A model generated the notes under the pieces. It was given only the letters and a program-made list of their open reading frames with translations, ran no database searches and was not told the DNA's origin. From Pseudobdellovibrionaceae bacterium (GTDB lineage: Bacteria; Bdellovibrionota; Bdellovibrionia; Bdellovibrionales; Bdellovibrionaceae): a stretch of 64,000 bases of DNA. Below are positions 1-7,620 of the stretch, piece by piece. The stretch lies in contig JAHBUW010000010.1 in the NCBI GenBank assembly GCA_019637875.1, positions 112,889 through 176,888 of the forward strand, read 5' to 3'. Made by a program: the position numbers and the translations under genes. How positions within the stretch are numbered: position 1 is the stretch's first letter; each line of letters opens with the position of its first letter.

Positions 1-516
1 CCAAAGGCGAAAACGTTTCGTCCCCGCCACCGGAAAACTGAAAACGCCGCAACCGTCGACGTGCACGCCGAAGGGCGTCTTCTTATAGTTTCCGAGGTAA
101 AGCCCCATCTCGGCAAAGCGGTTCGGGAAACCGACGACGCGGTAAAGCTCGCGCGTGAATTCGATCAAGTGACCTTGATATTCCGCGCTCACTTGCAAGA
201 GCTCATCGCAGACCAGACCGTAGTCCTCGAAGATCTCGTTCATACGTTCGTGATAACCCTGCAGCGACGCGTCCGCCTTCTCGGGCAGAAGCTCCAAGAC
301 TTCGTCCTCATGAAGTTTCGCCCCATCGACGTAGAACTTGAATCCGGCCGAGTCGCCCCGCGCCCGGCACAGGTCCGCGAATTTCACCAAAAGCTCAAAG
401 ACCGCGGCGGCGTCCATCTTGCGTAGCGGAGTGCCCACGTCTTTCAGCAAGAGAGGTTTTTTCTCCCAATGTTTCGCCGCGAAGTTCTTCCAGAATTGAG
501 AGTTGAGGGATGTCAT
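1..516 (-). CDS. JmjC/cupin-type oxygenase, N-terminal part (cut by window edge)
   Basis: The first 172 residues of a protein whose 3' end lies outside the window. The start HWEKKPLLLKD near residue 15 is typical of bacterial JmjC/cupin-like 2-oxoglutarate, Fe(II)-dependent oxygenases (the YcfD/RoxA ribosomal-oxygenase type and relatives). Near residue 153 comes FGVHVDG, an HxD metal-binding pair, followed by a GTKRFRLW strand that matches the JmjC core with its lysine. The second metal histidine would lie beyond the edge. The start codon sits 6 bp after the recG stop and has the Shine-Dalgarno AGGAG overlapping that stop, so it is probably co-transcribed with recG. Family assignment is fairly sure; the substrate is unknown. 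Confidence 0.75.
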   Translation of the reverse strand, partial: MTSLNSQFWKNFAAKHWEKKPLLLKDVGTPLRKMDAAAVFELLVKFADLCRARGDSAGFKFYVDGAKLHEDEVLELLPEKADASLQGYHERMNEIFEDYGLVCDELLQVSAEYQGHLIEFTRELYRVVGFPNRFAEMGLYLGNYKKTPFGVHVDGCGVFSFPVAGTKRFRLW

Positions 517-522
517 GGGCTC

Positions 523-2622
523 CTAACCGATCGAGGCGAGCGCCGCCGGACCATGCGCTTTGAGAAGATATTCACGCAGCGGAAGATGCTCGGGCTTCAT
601 CAATGAGGGGTCTTTCTCCAGAATTGCGAAGGCGGCCTCGCGGGCGTCCTGCAAAATTTCGATGTCGCGCACCAGATGCGCCATCTGGAAACCCGGAAGC
701 CCCGACTGGCGCGTCCCCATAAATTCACCGGGGCCGCGCAGTTCCAGATCGAATTCGGAAATTTTGAAACCGTCGGTGGTCTTTTCCAGAAACGAGGTCC
801 GCTCGTAGGCTTCCGTCGACACCGCGTGGCCCAAGATGAAGATGCAGAAGCTTTTGTGCTCACCCCGGCCGACCCGTCCGCGCAGCTGGTGCAGTTGCGA
901 AAGACCAAAGCGCTCGGAGTGTTCCACCAGCATGATGTTCGCGTTCGGCACGTCGACCCCGACTTCGATGACCGTCGTCGAGACCAGAACTTGAATTTCC
1001 CCCGCGCGGAAGGCCTCCATGACGGCGTCTTTTTCGTCGGACTTCATCTTGCCGTGCAAAAGCCCGAACTTCGCGTCGGGGTACTGCTGTTTCAATTTCT
1101 CGAATTCCTCGAGCGCGTTTTTCAGATCGATCTTTTCGGATTCTTCGACGAGCGGGTACACGACGTAGGCCTGACGCCCCTTCTTGATCTGGTCCATCAT
1201 GAACTTCAGGGCCTCGACGCGTTTACTTTCGTAGATGACGCGGCTTTGGATCGGCGAACGCCCCGGCGGCATTTCGTTGATGACCGAAACGTCGAGATCG
1301 CCGTAGACGGTCATCGCGAGCGTGCGCGGGATCGGCGTCGCGGTCATGACCAGAAAATGCGGCGACTCGCCTTTGCGTTTGAGCGCCGCGCGCTGCTCGA
1401 CGCCGAAGCGGTGCTGCTCGTCGACGATGACGAGTCCCAGCTTTTGAAATTGGACCGCGTCCTCGATCAAAGCGTGGGTGCCGATCAGCAGTCCCGTCTT
1501 GCCCGAAATCAGTCGCTCCAGAATTTCGCGACGTTCCGCCGCCTTGGTTTTGCCGACGAGCAGATCCACGCCGATGCCCAAGGGCTCGAAGATTTCTTTC
1601 GCATTTTTGAAATGCTGTTCGGCCAAGATCTCGGTCGGCGCCATCAGCGCGGTTTGGTAACCGGCCTCGTGGGCGGTCAGCCCCGCCAGGAAAGCGACCA
1701 CCGTTTTACCGCTGCCGACGTCCCCCTGCACCATCCGGTGCATGGGCTTCGCGCGCTCCAGGTCCGCGCGAATCTGTTCGAAGACCTTGGTTTGCGCTCC
1801 CGTCAGCGCGAAAGGCAAAGCGGCCAGGGCTTTTCCGACGAGCTCGCCCGAGGTGCGCAGCGCCGGACCTTTTTCGGCCTGCAGTCCCGCCTTGCGCGCG
1901 GCCAGATAAAGTTCCAGCCAGAAGAACTCTTCGAAGATGAGCCGTTTCTGCGCGGCCGCGCGGAAGTTGAAATACAGTGCGGCCTCTTCGTGGGGCGGAT
2001 TGTGGATCTGGTAAAGGGCGTGGCTGCGCGGGATCAAACCGTACTTCGCCATCAGCTCTTGCGGAAAAACCTCGGGGCCGTAGGTCTCTTCGGTCAGCTG
2101 CGACATCGCCGCCTTGATCAAGCGACCGATGCGGGCCGAGGTGACGCTTTCGATTTCCGTATAGATCGGCAAAAGCGCGTCTTCCACTTCCTCGTCGGGA
2201 ACGACGTCGCGCAGATCGGGGTGATGAAACTCCAGGCGCCCCCGGTAGTCCGTGACCGTCCCGACAACGCGGACCTCTTTCCCCCGTTCGAAACGTTCGA
2301 AGTAACCACGGTAGGGCACGCGAAAGAACTTGCAGTGAATCTGTCCCGAGGCGTCGCGCACAAGGACGTCGTAAATCTTGCGTTTCGCCTTCCCCATCTG
2401 AAAGGACGAGACGTTCACGATGGTCGCCTTCACGCTGACCAGATCGTTGGGCTTCAGCGAGGCGATATTGCGGGCCGCGCGGCGGTCTTCGTAGGTGCGC
2501 GGATAGTAGTTGAGGAGGTCCTCGACCGTATGCAAACCGCGTTTCCCAAGTTGGGATCCGAGGGCCGGGCCTACGCCTTTGAGGTATTGAATTTCAGTGG
2601 TGCGTCTCAGATCCGGCGGCAT
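523..2622 (-). CDS. recG: ATP-dependent DNA helicase RecG
   Basis: A 699-residue superfamily 2 helicase that remodels stalled replication forks and branched recombination intermediates in the cytoplasm. The N-terminus has the helix-hairpin region (YLKGVGPALG) and an OB-fold wedge domain at about residues 60-150. The helicase core has Walker A GDVGSGKT, the DEQHRFG motif II, the TATPIPRTL motif III, and QLRGRVGRG motif VI. Length matches the family. I chose the internal ATG at 2622 because the family begins just before this YLKGVGP region. Longer in-frame starts add about 31 residues unlike RecG and would collide with the divergent HD-GYP gene. The JmjC-like gene follows 6 bp downstream. Confidence 0.95.
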   Translation of the reverse strand: MPPDLRRTTEIQYLKGVGPALGSQLGKRGLHTVEDLLNYYPRTYEDRRAARNIASLKPNDLVSVKATIVNVSSFQMGKAKRKIYDVLVRDASGQIHCKFFRVPYRGYFERFERGKEVRVVGTVTDYRGRLEFHHPDLRDVVPDEEVEDALLPIYTEIESVTSARIGRLIKAAMSQLTEETYGPEVFPQELMAKYGLIPRSHALYQIHNPPHEEAALYFNFRAAAQKRLIFEEFFWLELYLAARKAGLQAEKGPALRTSGELVGKALAALPFALTGAQTKVFEQIRADLERAKPMHRMVQGDVGSGKTVVAFLAGLTAHEAGYQTALMAPTEILAEQHFKNAKEIFEPLGIGVDLLVGKTKAAERREILERLISGKTGLLIGTHALIEDAVQFQKLGLVIVDEQHRFGVEQRAALKRKGESPHFLVMTATPIPRTLAMTVYGDLDVSVINEMPPGRSPIQSRVIYESKRVEALKFMMDQIKKGRQAYVVYPLVEESEKIDLKNALEEFEKLKQQYPDAKFGLLHGKMKSDEKDAVMEAFRAGEIQVLVSTTVIEVGVDVPNANIMLVEHSERFGLSQLHQLRGRVGRGEHKSFCIFILGHAVSTEAYERTSFLEKTTDGFKISEFDLELRGPGEFMGTRQSGLPGFQMAHLVRDIEILQDAREAAFAILEKDPSLMKPEHLPLREYLLKAHGPAALASIG

Positions 2623-2723
2623 TTGTGAAAAACTAATCCCCGCCCGGACTTTTGTCCACCGCTCACCCGGACCGCCCCGCAAAAATGAGGCAGGATTTGC
2701 CTTCCGGACGTACAATTAAAGTC

Positions 2724-3671
2724 ATGGAAACGACTGGCTATTTCAAGGTCCGCATCAACAGCTTGATCCCCGATAAACAGCTGCCGTTCAACCTTTACCT
2801 GCGCCTGAATTCGAAGCTCACGATGTACCTGCGTGCGGGCGACAAAATTCAGAAAGAAAAGCTCCTCTTATTGAACCGCAAGGATACCGGCGAAAGCTTT
2901 TTCATCCCCGATTCCGAACGGGCCGCGTTCAAAGCCTTCGTGCACAGCCAGATCATGTCCTCGGAACTCGGAGTGCGTGAAAAAGCCATGGTCCTTCGCG
3001 AATCCTCGATGACCTTGATGGAGGAACTCTACGAGCATCCCGATGTCAATCAGGCGCTCGCCAATTCGCAACCTTTGATTCAAGACTTCATTCAGTTCAT
3101 GGACACGAACCCCCACGGGATGTCCGAGCTGATCTCGCTCTCGTCCCATGATTTCTATACGTATAACCACTCCCTTGACGTCGGCATCTACTCGTTGGGT
3201 TTGGCGGACGCGGTGGGCTTTAAAGGCAAAGAGCTGGAAGACATGGGCGTGGCCGCCCTTTTCCACGACATCGGCAAACGCCAGATCTCGCTCGACATCT
3301 TGTGCAAAAAGGGCGGACTGAACGACGCCGAATGGGCGCAGATGCAAAAACATCCGCAGTACGGTCTCGCGATCTTGAACGAAATGTCCAACGCGACCGA
3401 CGGCGTGAAAGCGGCCTGCTTCGAACACCACGAATCCTGGGCCGGCAACGGCTATCCTCAGCAGCTCATCGGCGACGAGATCCACCCGTTCGCGCGGATC
3501 GTCGCGCTGACCGACACCTACGATGCGATGACGACCCAGCGTTCCTACAACGTGCCGCTCGCGCCGATCGACGCCGTGACCATGATGAAAGAGAAACTCG
3601 CCGGTCGTTACGATCCCGAGATGCTCAAAGCGCTCTATGATGTCCTGTTCCGTTTGAAGAAGGTGGCCTGA
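2724..3671 (+). CDS. HD-GYP domain protein (probable cyclic di-GMP phosphodiesterase)
   Basis: A 315-residue cytosolic protein with an N-terminal domain of about 110 residues (starting METTGYFKVRI), of the type that precedes HD-GYP domains in Bdellovibrio, then an HD-GYP domain. Key motifs are present: ALFHDIGK (HD), HPQYG, FEHHESWAGNGYP (HHE and GYP) and TDTYDAMTTQR. The family hydrolyses cyclic di-GMP using two or three metal ions. In-frame ATGs exist at 2652 and 2685, but the protein aligns best with relatives from 2724; the ribosome-binding site is weak for all three. Its stop overlaps the start of the next gene (TGATG), so the two are probably coupled. Confidence 0.85.
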   Translation: METTGYFKVRINSLIPDKQLPFNLYLRLNSKLTMYLRAGDKIQKEKLLLLNRKDTGESFFIPDSERAAFKAFVHSQIMSSELGVREKAMVLRESSMTLMEELYEHPDVNQALANSQPLIQDFIQFMDTNPHGMSELISLSSHDFYTYNHSLDVGIYSLGLADAVGFKGKELEDMGVAALFHDIGKRQISLDILCKKGGLNDAEWAQMQKHPQYGLAILNEMSNATDGVKAACFEHHESWAGNGYPQQLIGDEIHPFARIVALTDTYDAMTTQRSYNVPLAPIDAVTMMKEKLAGRYDPEMLKALYDVLFRLKKVA

Positions 3672-4087
3672 TGTTCATGCGTAAGATTCTCTTCGTTGTG
3701 TCTTTGACCGCGCTCGCGCTTTTGCCGCGCCTGGAAACGCGGGCCGCGCTCGAGATCGTCGAGCCCGCCGCCCTCTGCGACCGTTTCGAGAAGAAGGCCG
3801 ACGAAAAGAAGTGCCTGAACTTCGTGAACACGAAAAAACCCGACACTTACGTCGCTTCGACCTGCCAGTCGCTCGACGACAACAAACTCTTCATGCAGTG
3901 CTTGGAGTTCGCAACGAAAGCCGAAATCGATCCGCGTGAGCTCGAAACCTGCGCGCAAGAGGATCTGTCCGACCAAGAGCGCATGAGCTGCTTGCGCAAA
4001 ACGGCCGATAAAAAAGGCCCGAAGTTTCAACGCATGCCCGCTCAGTTTGAGGGCAGCACGAAAAAAAGCCCGGGCAAAAAACGCTGA
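3671..4087 (+). CDS. Small secreted cysteine-rich protein, unknown
   Basis: A 138-residue protein with a Sec signal peptide (hydrophobic run FVVSLTALALLP, cut probably after ETRA). The mature part has six cysteines spaced roughly every 10-25 residues, charged helices, and a lysine-rich tail, suggesting a small periplasmic helical protein with disulfides. The start overlaps the stop of the HD-GYP gene, so the two are translated from one message. I do not recognise the family. A palindrome at 4085-4102 (TGAGGCGA and its complement) covers the stop codon but lacks a T tract. Confidence 0.7.
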   Translation: MFMRKILFVVSLTALALLPRLETRAALEIVEPAALCDRFEKKADEKKCLNFVNTKKPDTYVASTCQSLDDNKLFMQCLEFATKAEIDPRELETCAQEDLSDQERMSCLRKTADKKGPKFQRMPAQFEGSTKKSPGKKR

Positions 4088-4181
4088 GGCGACTTCGCCT
4101 CACCGGGCGCCACGGCTCGTCTTGACGGGCAATTCTCCCTACTTCTGTCCCTTCCGCACCCGAATTCCGACGAATCCGAGA

Positions 4182-4197
4182 TGGCCCAGCCATTGCT
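4182..4197 (+). promoter_or_regulatory. Candidate sigma-54 (RpoN) promoter of the CsbD-like gene
   Basis: TGGCCC, then 5 bases, then TTGCT: the conserved GG and GC are exactly 10 bases apart as in -24/-12 promoters. It lies about 64 bp upstream of the CsbD-like start at 4261. No good sigma-70 pair was seen in the same interval: a TTGACG at 4122 has no matching -10. Seen by eye only; an enhancer-binding site was not identified. Confidence 0.45.
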
Positions 4198-4260
4198 CTT
4201 TCTGTCGTTCGTAGCGGTCGCGAGATGCGATTCGCGCGAACCTCAACGAAGGAGAGCCAC

Positions 4261-4539
4261 ATGGGCATCAAAGACGACGTGAAAGGCAAAGTAAAAGAAG
4301 TGAAAGGCAAAGTCCGCGAACAGTGGGGCCAAGCCACCAACGATCCCAAACAAGTGATCAAAGGCAACATCGAGCAGGGTCTCGGTAAAGCCCAACAGGC
4401 CGTCTCGGACCTGAAAGACAAAGCCTCGAAAACTTTCAACGACACCGTCGCGAAAGTGAAAAACCCCGAGAACCCCACTTACGATCGTGAAGTCCCCGGC
4501 GTCGTCGACCCGATGGCTTCCAACAAACGCAACATCTAG
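4261..4539 (+). CDS. CsbD-like stress protein
   Basis: A 92-residue hydrophilic protein whose N-terminal half repeats the lysine/valine pattern DVKGKVKEVKGKVREQWG and KGNIEQGLGKAQQ, diagnostic of the CsbD-like family of general stress proteins (YjbJ in E. coli, CsbD in Bacillus). The biochemical role of the family is unknown. The C-terminus (NPTYDREVPGVVDPM) is an extra tail. AAGGAG precedes the ATG at 4261; an upstream in-frame ATG at 4225 lacks such a site. A possible sigma-54 promoter lies upstream and a Rho-independent terminator follows, so it appears to be its own unit. Confidence 0.85.
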   Translation: MGIKDDVKGKVKEVKGKVREQWGQATNDPKQVIKGNIEQGLGKAQQAVSDLKDKASKTFNDTVAKVKNPENPTYDREVPGVVDPMASNKRNI

Positions 4540-4570
4540 TCAATTCACTGAGCCTGAGTTGATTTCGACC

Positions 4571-4599
4571 GCCGCACCTCGAAGGGGTGCGGCGTTTTT
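4571..4599 (+). terminator. Rho-independent terminator after the CsbD-like gene
   Basis: An 8-bp perfect stem (GCCGCACC with GGTGCGGC) and a 7-base loop, followed by GTTTTT. It lies 31 bp after the CsbD-like stop and about 20 bp before the ribosome-binding site of the next gene, so the second gene either has its own promoter within the hairpin region or depends on read-through. Confidence 0.8.
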
Positions 4600-4630
4600 G
4601 AGAGACCAAACCCCACAACGGAGGACTGAA

Positions 4631-4909
4631 ATGAAATCGATGAAATCCATGATCGCGATCACCGCACTGATGATCGCTCCCGCATTCGCCCATGCCGAAA
4701 CGACGACCACGGAAAAAGCCGGTCAGGTCGTTGAAGACGTGAAAGACGGCGCCAAAAAAGGTGTCCGCAACATGAAAGACGCCACTTGCGAAATGATCAA
4801 CGGCAAGATGGAGTGCGCGGGCAAAAAAGCGAAACACAAGCTGCAAAATGCCGGCGACAAAGTGAAAAACAAAGCGGGTGAAGTGCAAGACGCGGTCGAC
4901 ACCAACTAA
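4631..4909 (+). CDS. Secreted CsbD-like/amphipathic repeat protein
   Basis: A 92-residue protein with a clear Sec signal peptide (MIAITALMIAPAFAHA, cleavage before ETTTTE). The mature part is lysine-rich with KAGQVVEDVKDGAKKGVRN and KVKNKAGEVQDAV, resembling the CsbD/LEA-like amphipathic pattern of the gene just upstream. Two cysteines (CEMINGKMEC) could form a disulfide. GGAGG lies upstream of the ATG at 4631. It looks like a periplasmic counterpart to the cytoplasmic CsbD-like protein; this pairing is inferred from pattern and position, not from a proven relationship. Confidence 0.75.
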   Translation: MKSMKSMIAITALMIAPAFAHAETTTTEKAGQVVEDVKDGAKKGVRNMKDATCEMINGKMECAGKKAKHKLQNAGDKVKNKAGEVQDAVDTN

Positions 4910-4916
4910 AGTGGTG

Positions 4917-5114
4917 TTAGGCGGATTTTTTCGCGAGTTTCCGACGCCAGTACTCACGCAAGGCCGGACAGATCTCGCGATTTTGCGTGAGCCGCCGATG
5001 GGCTTCCGCGTGTGCGGGATCGAGCCACTCGAGAGTTTTGATTTTTTCAAGTTCCTGAGTGGTCAGGTCCCTTGGCGCCGGACGGCCGTTCGCAAAAATC
5101 TTCCAGATCGCCAT
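4917..5114 (-). CDS. Small basic cytosolic protein, unknown
   Basis: A 65-residue protein (starts MAIWKIFANGRPAPRDLT) with no signal peptide, predicted helical, and a basic C-terminus YWRRKLAKKSA. A strong purine-rich ribosome site (GGAAGGGGGAG) precedes the ATG. The gene converges with the secreted CsbD-like gene, 7 bp between the stops. I do not recognise the family. The ribosome-binding site is inside a strong inverted repeat at 5116-5148, which may limit or regulate translation. Confidence 0.6.
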   Translation of the reverse strand: MAIWKIFANGRPAPRDLTTQELEKIKTLEWLDPAHAEAHRRLTQNREICPALREYWRRKLAKKSA

Positions 5115-5115
5115 G

Positions 5116-5148
5116 CGCTCCCCCTTCCTTTATTGTGAGGGGGGAGCG
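5116..5148. promoter_or_regulatory. Inverted repeat over a ribosome-binding site / possible terminator
   Basis: CGCTCCCCC at 5116-5124 pairs with GGGGGAGCG at 5140-5148 (9 bp, 15-base loop). On the plus strand it is followed by TTTGTTTTTG, so it could end read-through from the 4631 gene. On the minus strand it occupies the leader of the 65-residue protein, immediately before its start, and would hide the Shine-Dalgarno sequence. Confidence 0.5.
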
Positions 5149-5204
5149 TTTGTTTTTGAAACTCCGGCGAGGTCGGGCTCTACCGTCGTAAACCAATTGA
5201 GAGA

Positions 5205-5540
5205 TTAAAAAGTGTTATAGCAGTTCTGCGCGGTCGTGACGCCGTCTTTGGCGCGGACGAAGTACTGGCAGCTGTACTCGTAGTAGTGCAGCGTGACCCA
5301 GATGTGACGTTCCACTTCGTCGATCTGCGCATTGTAGATGTTTTTGGTGTCGACGTAGATGTCGGCCAGACGCCCCAGCGTGCAGAGCTCTTCCGTCGAG
5401 TACTTCAGCTTTGCCGCCACGATTTCGATGGCTTTCGCGTACTCGGCGTTCTCATTATATTTGGCGCAGAAGCCACCGGCCGCCGAGGCCTGAACCGACA
5501 GTCCCAATCCCAAAGCCATGATCCAAAGCTTCAACTTCAT
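5205..5540 (-). CDS. Small secreted protein, unknown
   Basis: A 111-residue protein with signal peptide MKLKLWIMALGLGLSVQASA followed by AGGFCAKYNENAEY. The mature part has four cysteines and an aromatic stretch HIWVTLHYYEYSCQYF. AGGGGG precedes the ATG at 5540; longer in-frame starts have no such site and would bury the signal peptide. It reads divergently from rpsD. No family recognised; probably periplasmic. Confidence 0.7.
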   Translation of the reverse strand: MKLKLWIMALGLGLSVQASAAGGFCAKYNENAEYAKAIEIVAAKLKYSTEELCTLGRLADIYVDTKNIYNAQIDEVERHIWVTLHYYEYSCQYFVRAKDGVTTAQNCYNTF

Positions 5541-5763
5541 TTTAACCCCCTGAAATGGTTGATTTTTATGCAGCATTGGATAAAACCCCGGGGGCCCCTC
5601 TGTCACCCGCCCTCCGGGGGTGGGTCCGAGATGAAAACCAAGCGCCAGAGGCCTCCTCCAGCCGCATTTACCTGTGGCGTTATTGCAAAATGCCCGGTTT
5701 TCAATTTGGCCTGCCGCTCCATGTTTGCTTCCGCGTTGGAAAATCTGTAGACCTTCTGCACCT

Positions 5764-6390
5764 ATGAAAAGAGCTGGTAAGATTCCGCGTTTTAAAATGC
5801 AACGTCGTCTGATGACCGAACTCCCGGGCCTGGGTAAAGCTGGCGCTCTGGAACGGAAACCCTATCCTCCGGGCCAACACGGCCAACAACGGAAGAAGTT
5901 CTCCGAATTCGGTCTTCAGCTTGAAGAAAAACAGAAGATCCGCGTCCACTACGGACTGCGCGAGACTCAACTCCGTCGTTTCGTCGTCAAGGCGAAGTCG
6001 GGTTCGAGCGATAACTGGGTCGCGTCTTTGGCTTCGCTCCTTGAGCGTCGTTTGGACAACCTGGTGTTCCGCCTTGGATTCGCACCTTCGATCCCGTCGG
6101 CACGTCAGATGGTTTCGCATCGTAAGGTCATGGTTAACGGCAAAATCGTTAACGTGAAATCTTACGTCGCGAAAGTTGGTGATGTGATCACCCTGACTCA
6201 ACGCGGACTGGAAGGCCAAGACTTCCTGAAGGCGCAGATGGCTCCCCGTCTGACTCTGCCGAACTACCTCACCGTTGAAAAAGCGGATGCGGGCGTCACC
6301 GGTAAAGTCATCGACAGTCCGACCGTCGGCGACATTCCTTTCCCCTTCGATGCGGGAACATTCACAAGCTTCTACTCGGGACTGAAGTAA
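5764..6390 (+). CDS. rpsD: 30S ribosomal protein S4, zinc-free form
   Basis: A 208-residue S4 protein. S4 binds 16S rRNA early in 30S assembly. The diagnostic block RKPYPPGQHGQQRKKFSEFG is followed by LEEKQKIRVHYGL and the S4 RNA-binding domain (LERRLDNLVFRLGFAPSIPSARQMVSH). The N-terminus (MKRAGKIPRFKMQRRLM) has no zinc-binding cysteines, so it is the C-minus type. It stands alone, without rpsM, rpsK, rpoA or rplQ neighbours, unlike the usual alpha operon. No clear Shine-Dalgarno precedes the ATG at 5764. A strong terminator follows. It may be a second S4 copy or the only one. Confidence 0.92.
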   Translation: MKRAGKIPRFKMQRRLMTELPGLGKAGALERKPYPPGQHGQQRKKFSEFGLQLEEKQKIRVHYGLRETQLRRFVVKAKSGSSDNWVASLASLLERRLDNLVFRLGFAPSIPSARQMVSHRKVMVNGKIVNVKSYVAKVGDVITLTQRGLEGQDFLKAQMAPRLTLPNYLTVEKADAGVTGKVIDSPTVGDIPFPFDAGTFTSFYSGLK

Positions 6391-6477
6391 TTTAAAAACC
6401 AGCTAGTAAGGTGGAGCGATCGAGCGCTCCACCCGAATGAAGAAGAGTCCTCGCGGGACTCAACTTTACCAACCAAA

Positions 6478-6505
6478 GGCCCCCAAAGGGGGCCTTTTTG
6501 TTTTT
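6478..6505 (+). terminator. Rho-independent terminator of rpsD
   Basis: GGCCCCC, AAA loop, GGGGGCC, then TTTTTGTTTTT; 88 bp after the rpsD stop. Two further inverted repeats lie between: GGTGGAGCG/CGCTCCACC at about 6411-6434 and GAGTCC/GGACTC near 6447-6461. Confidence 0.9.
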
Positions 6506-6537
6506 CCGGATCCCGGTGGGAGCCCCGAGGGTAGCAT

Positions 6538-6595
6538 CTACTTTCCGGAAAGTAGCACGTACCGCGTGCGGTACCATCTACCGCACGCGGTACGT
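6538..6595. repeat. Two perfect palindromes side by side
   Basis: An 18-bp perfect palindrome (CTACTTTCCGGAAAGTAG) at 6538-6555 is followed at once by an inverted repeat with 17-bp perfect arms (ACGTACCGCGTGCGGTA at 6557-6573 and its complement at 6579-6595) and a 5-base loop. They sit 7 bp beyond the stop of the minus-strand lipoprotein gene, between convergent genes. Neither has a T tract on either strand, so they are not standard terminators, though they would stall or protect mRNA ends. Confidence 0.7.
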
Positions 6596-6601
6596 GGTAC
6601 C

Positions 6602-7546
6602 CTATTTCAGGTCTTTGGGTTCGAGGAAGAGGTCGCTCGGGCCGGCGCAGGCGCAGCTCGCTTGCAGGCCGAGGTCGCGAAGGACCAGCGTCAGGTGGCC
6701 GGCCATTTCGCCGAAGGGATCGGTGACGACGACCGGAATCAGATTGGGGTTGTCGGAGCTGGGTTCGCGCGCGGCGGGTTGGGTCAAGCCGACGTCGCCC
6801 GAAGTTGCGCCCGAGAAGAGCGCGCGCAAAGCCATGGGATTCGTTTTTAGCATGCGGAACAGATCGGATTGAGTGAAGCGCACGCGCTGGGCGGCGCCGA
6901 ATTGCATCTGCTGCGGCCACTTGATGTCGCGGTCTTTCACCGCCACTTCCACCAAATAGAATTTGCGGCCACTCTTCACGCGCTCGGTGAACTTCGCGCG
7001 GGTCTCGAGCAATGTTTCGTTCGCCTCGGGCTTCCAGACCGGGGCTTCTTTCGGCGGCGGGATCTCGCCCAGCTGAAGCGCGGGACGGAAATCCGCGGCG
7101 TTCTGGAAATCAGTGCGGGTCACGCCCAGATAACGGAGCGTCCACGCGAGACGTCCCTCTTCCCCTTCGCCCTCTCCGCCACGACCGAGCACGAGAACTT
7201 TGGAATCAGGCGAGATCCCCATCCGGGCCAAGCGGCGCGTGTGAAAGAAGAGATCCCCCTCGAGCGAGTTCGGACGGGGCGCGAGGCGGCGTGTGAAATC
7301 GCGCCAGTCCAGGCGCTGGGCTTGTTTGATCGGCGCGGTGGCCGCGACGAAAGCGGGACGCGCATCAAGGATGATGACCTGCTCGCCGACCGCCTGGCCA
7401 TCTGCGGCCGACTCCGGAATGCCGGTGCCGGCGGGATTCTCCAGAACCGGCGTGCTTTCTGAGACCTTCGTGGGGCCGCCCGCGCAAGCGCCGAGGATCG
7501 CGACCAGCGCAGAGAGGGCAACGAATTTCATCTGAAAGGGCGTCAT
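6602..7546 (-). CDS. Lipoprotein with two degenerate rhodanese-like domains
   Basis: A 314-residue lipoprotein with lipobox LGAC-A (Cys at about 21). From residue 55 the pattern VIILDARPAF..IKQAQRLDWRDF and then KVLVLGRGGEGEGEEGRLAWTLRYLGV follows the rhodanese fold, but glycines replace the catalytic cysteine loop. A second copy (FYLVEVAVKD, then IPVVVTDPFGEMAGHLTLVLRDLG) also lacks the cysteine. Rhodanese homologues without cysteine usually bind or regulate rather than transfer sulfur. AAGGAGG precedes the ATG at 7546. The protein ends with a CAC pair and a polar tail. The second domain is less sure than the first. Confidence 0.65.
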   Translation of the reverse strand: MTPFQMKFVALSALVAILGACAGGPTKVSESTPVLENPAGTGIPESAADGQAVGEQVIILDARPAFVAATAPIKQAQRLDWRDFTRRLAPRPNSLEGDLFFHTRRLARMGISPDSKVLVLGRGGEGEGEEGRLAWTLRYLGVTRTDFQNAADFRPALQLGEIPPPKEAPVWKPEANETLLETRAKFTERVKSGRKFYLVEVAVKDRDIKWPQQMQFGAAQRVRFTQSDLFRMLKTNPMALRALFSGATSGDVGLTQPAAREPSSDNPNLIPVVVTDPFGEMAGHLTLVLRDLGLQASCACAGPSDLFLEPKDLK

Positions 7547-7620
7547 GGGGCCTCCTTGAAAGCCCCTTCATTTTTACGAAGGACCGCGAGAATGTAAAGA
7601 CAATGGCGCCGCCGAGGGAT

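Noticed and set aside
676..2628. 650-residue plus-strand frame opposite recG
   Set aside because: It is a shadow: recG on the minus strand has all helicase motifs. The translated product is arginine/aspartate-rich with no domain.
4122..4150. Sigma-70 promoter for the CsbD-like gene starting at TTGACG
   Set aside because: The -10 position reads CTGTCC, which does not match; the sigma-54-like site nearer the gene fits better.
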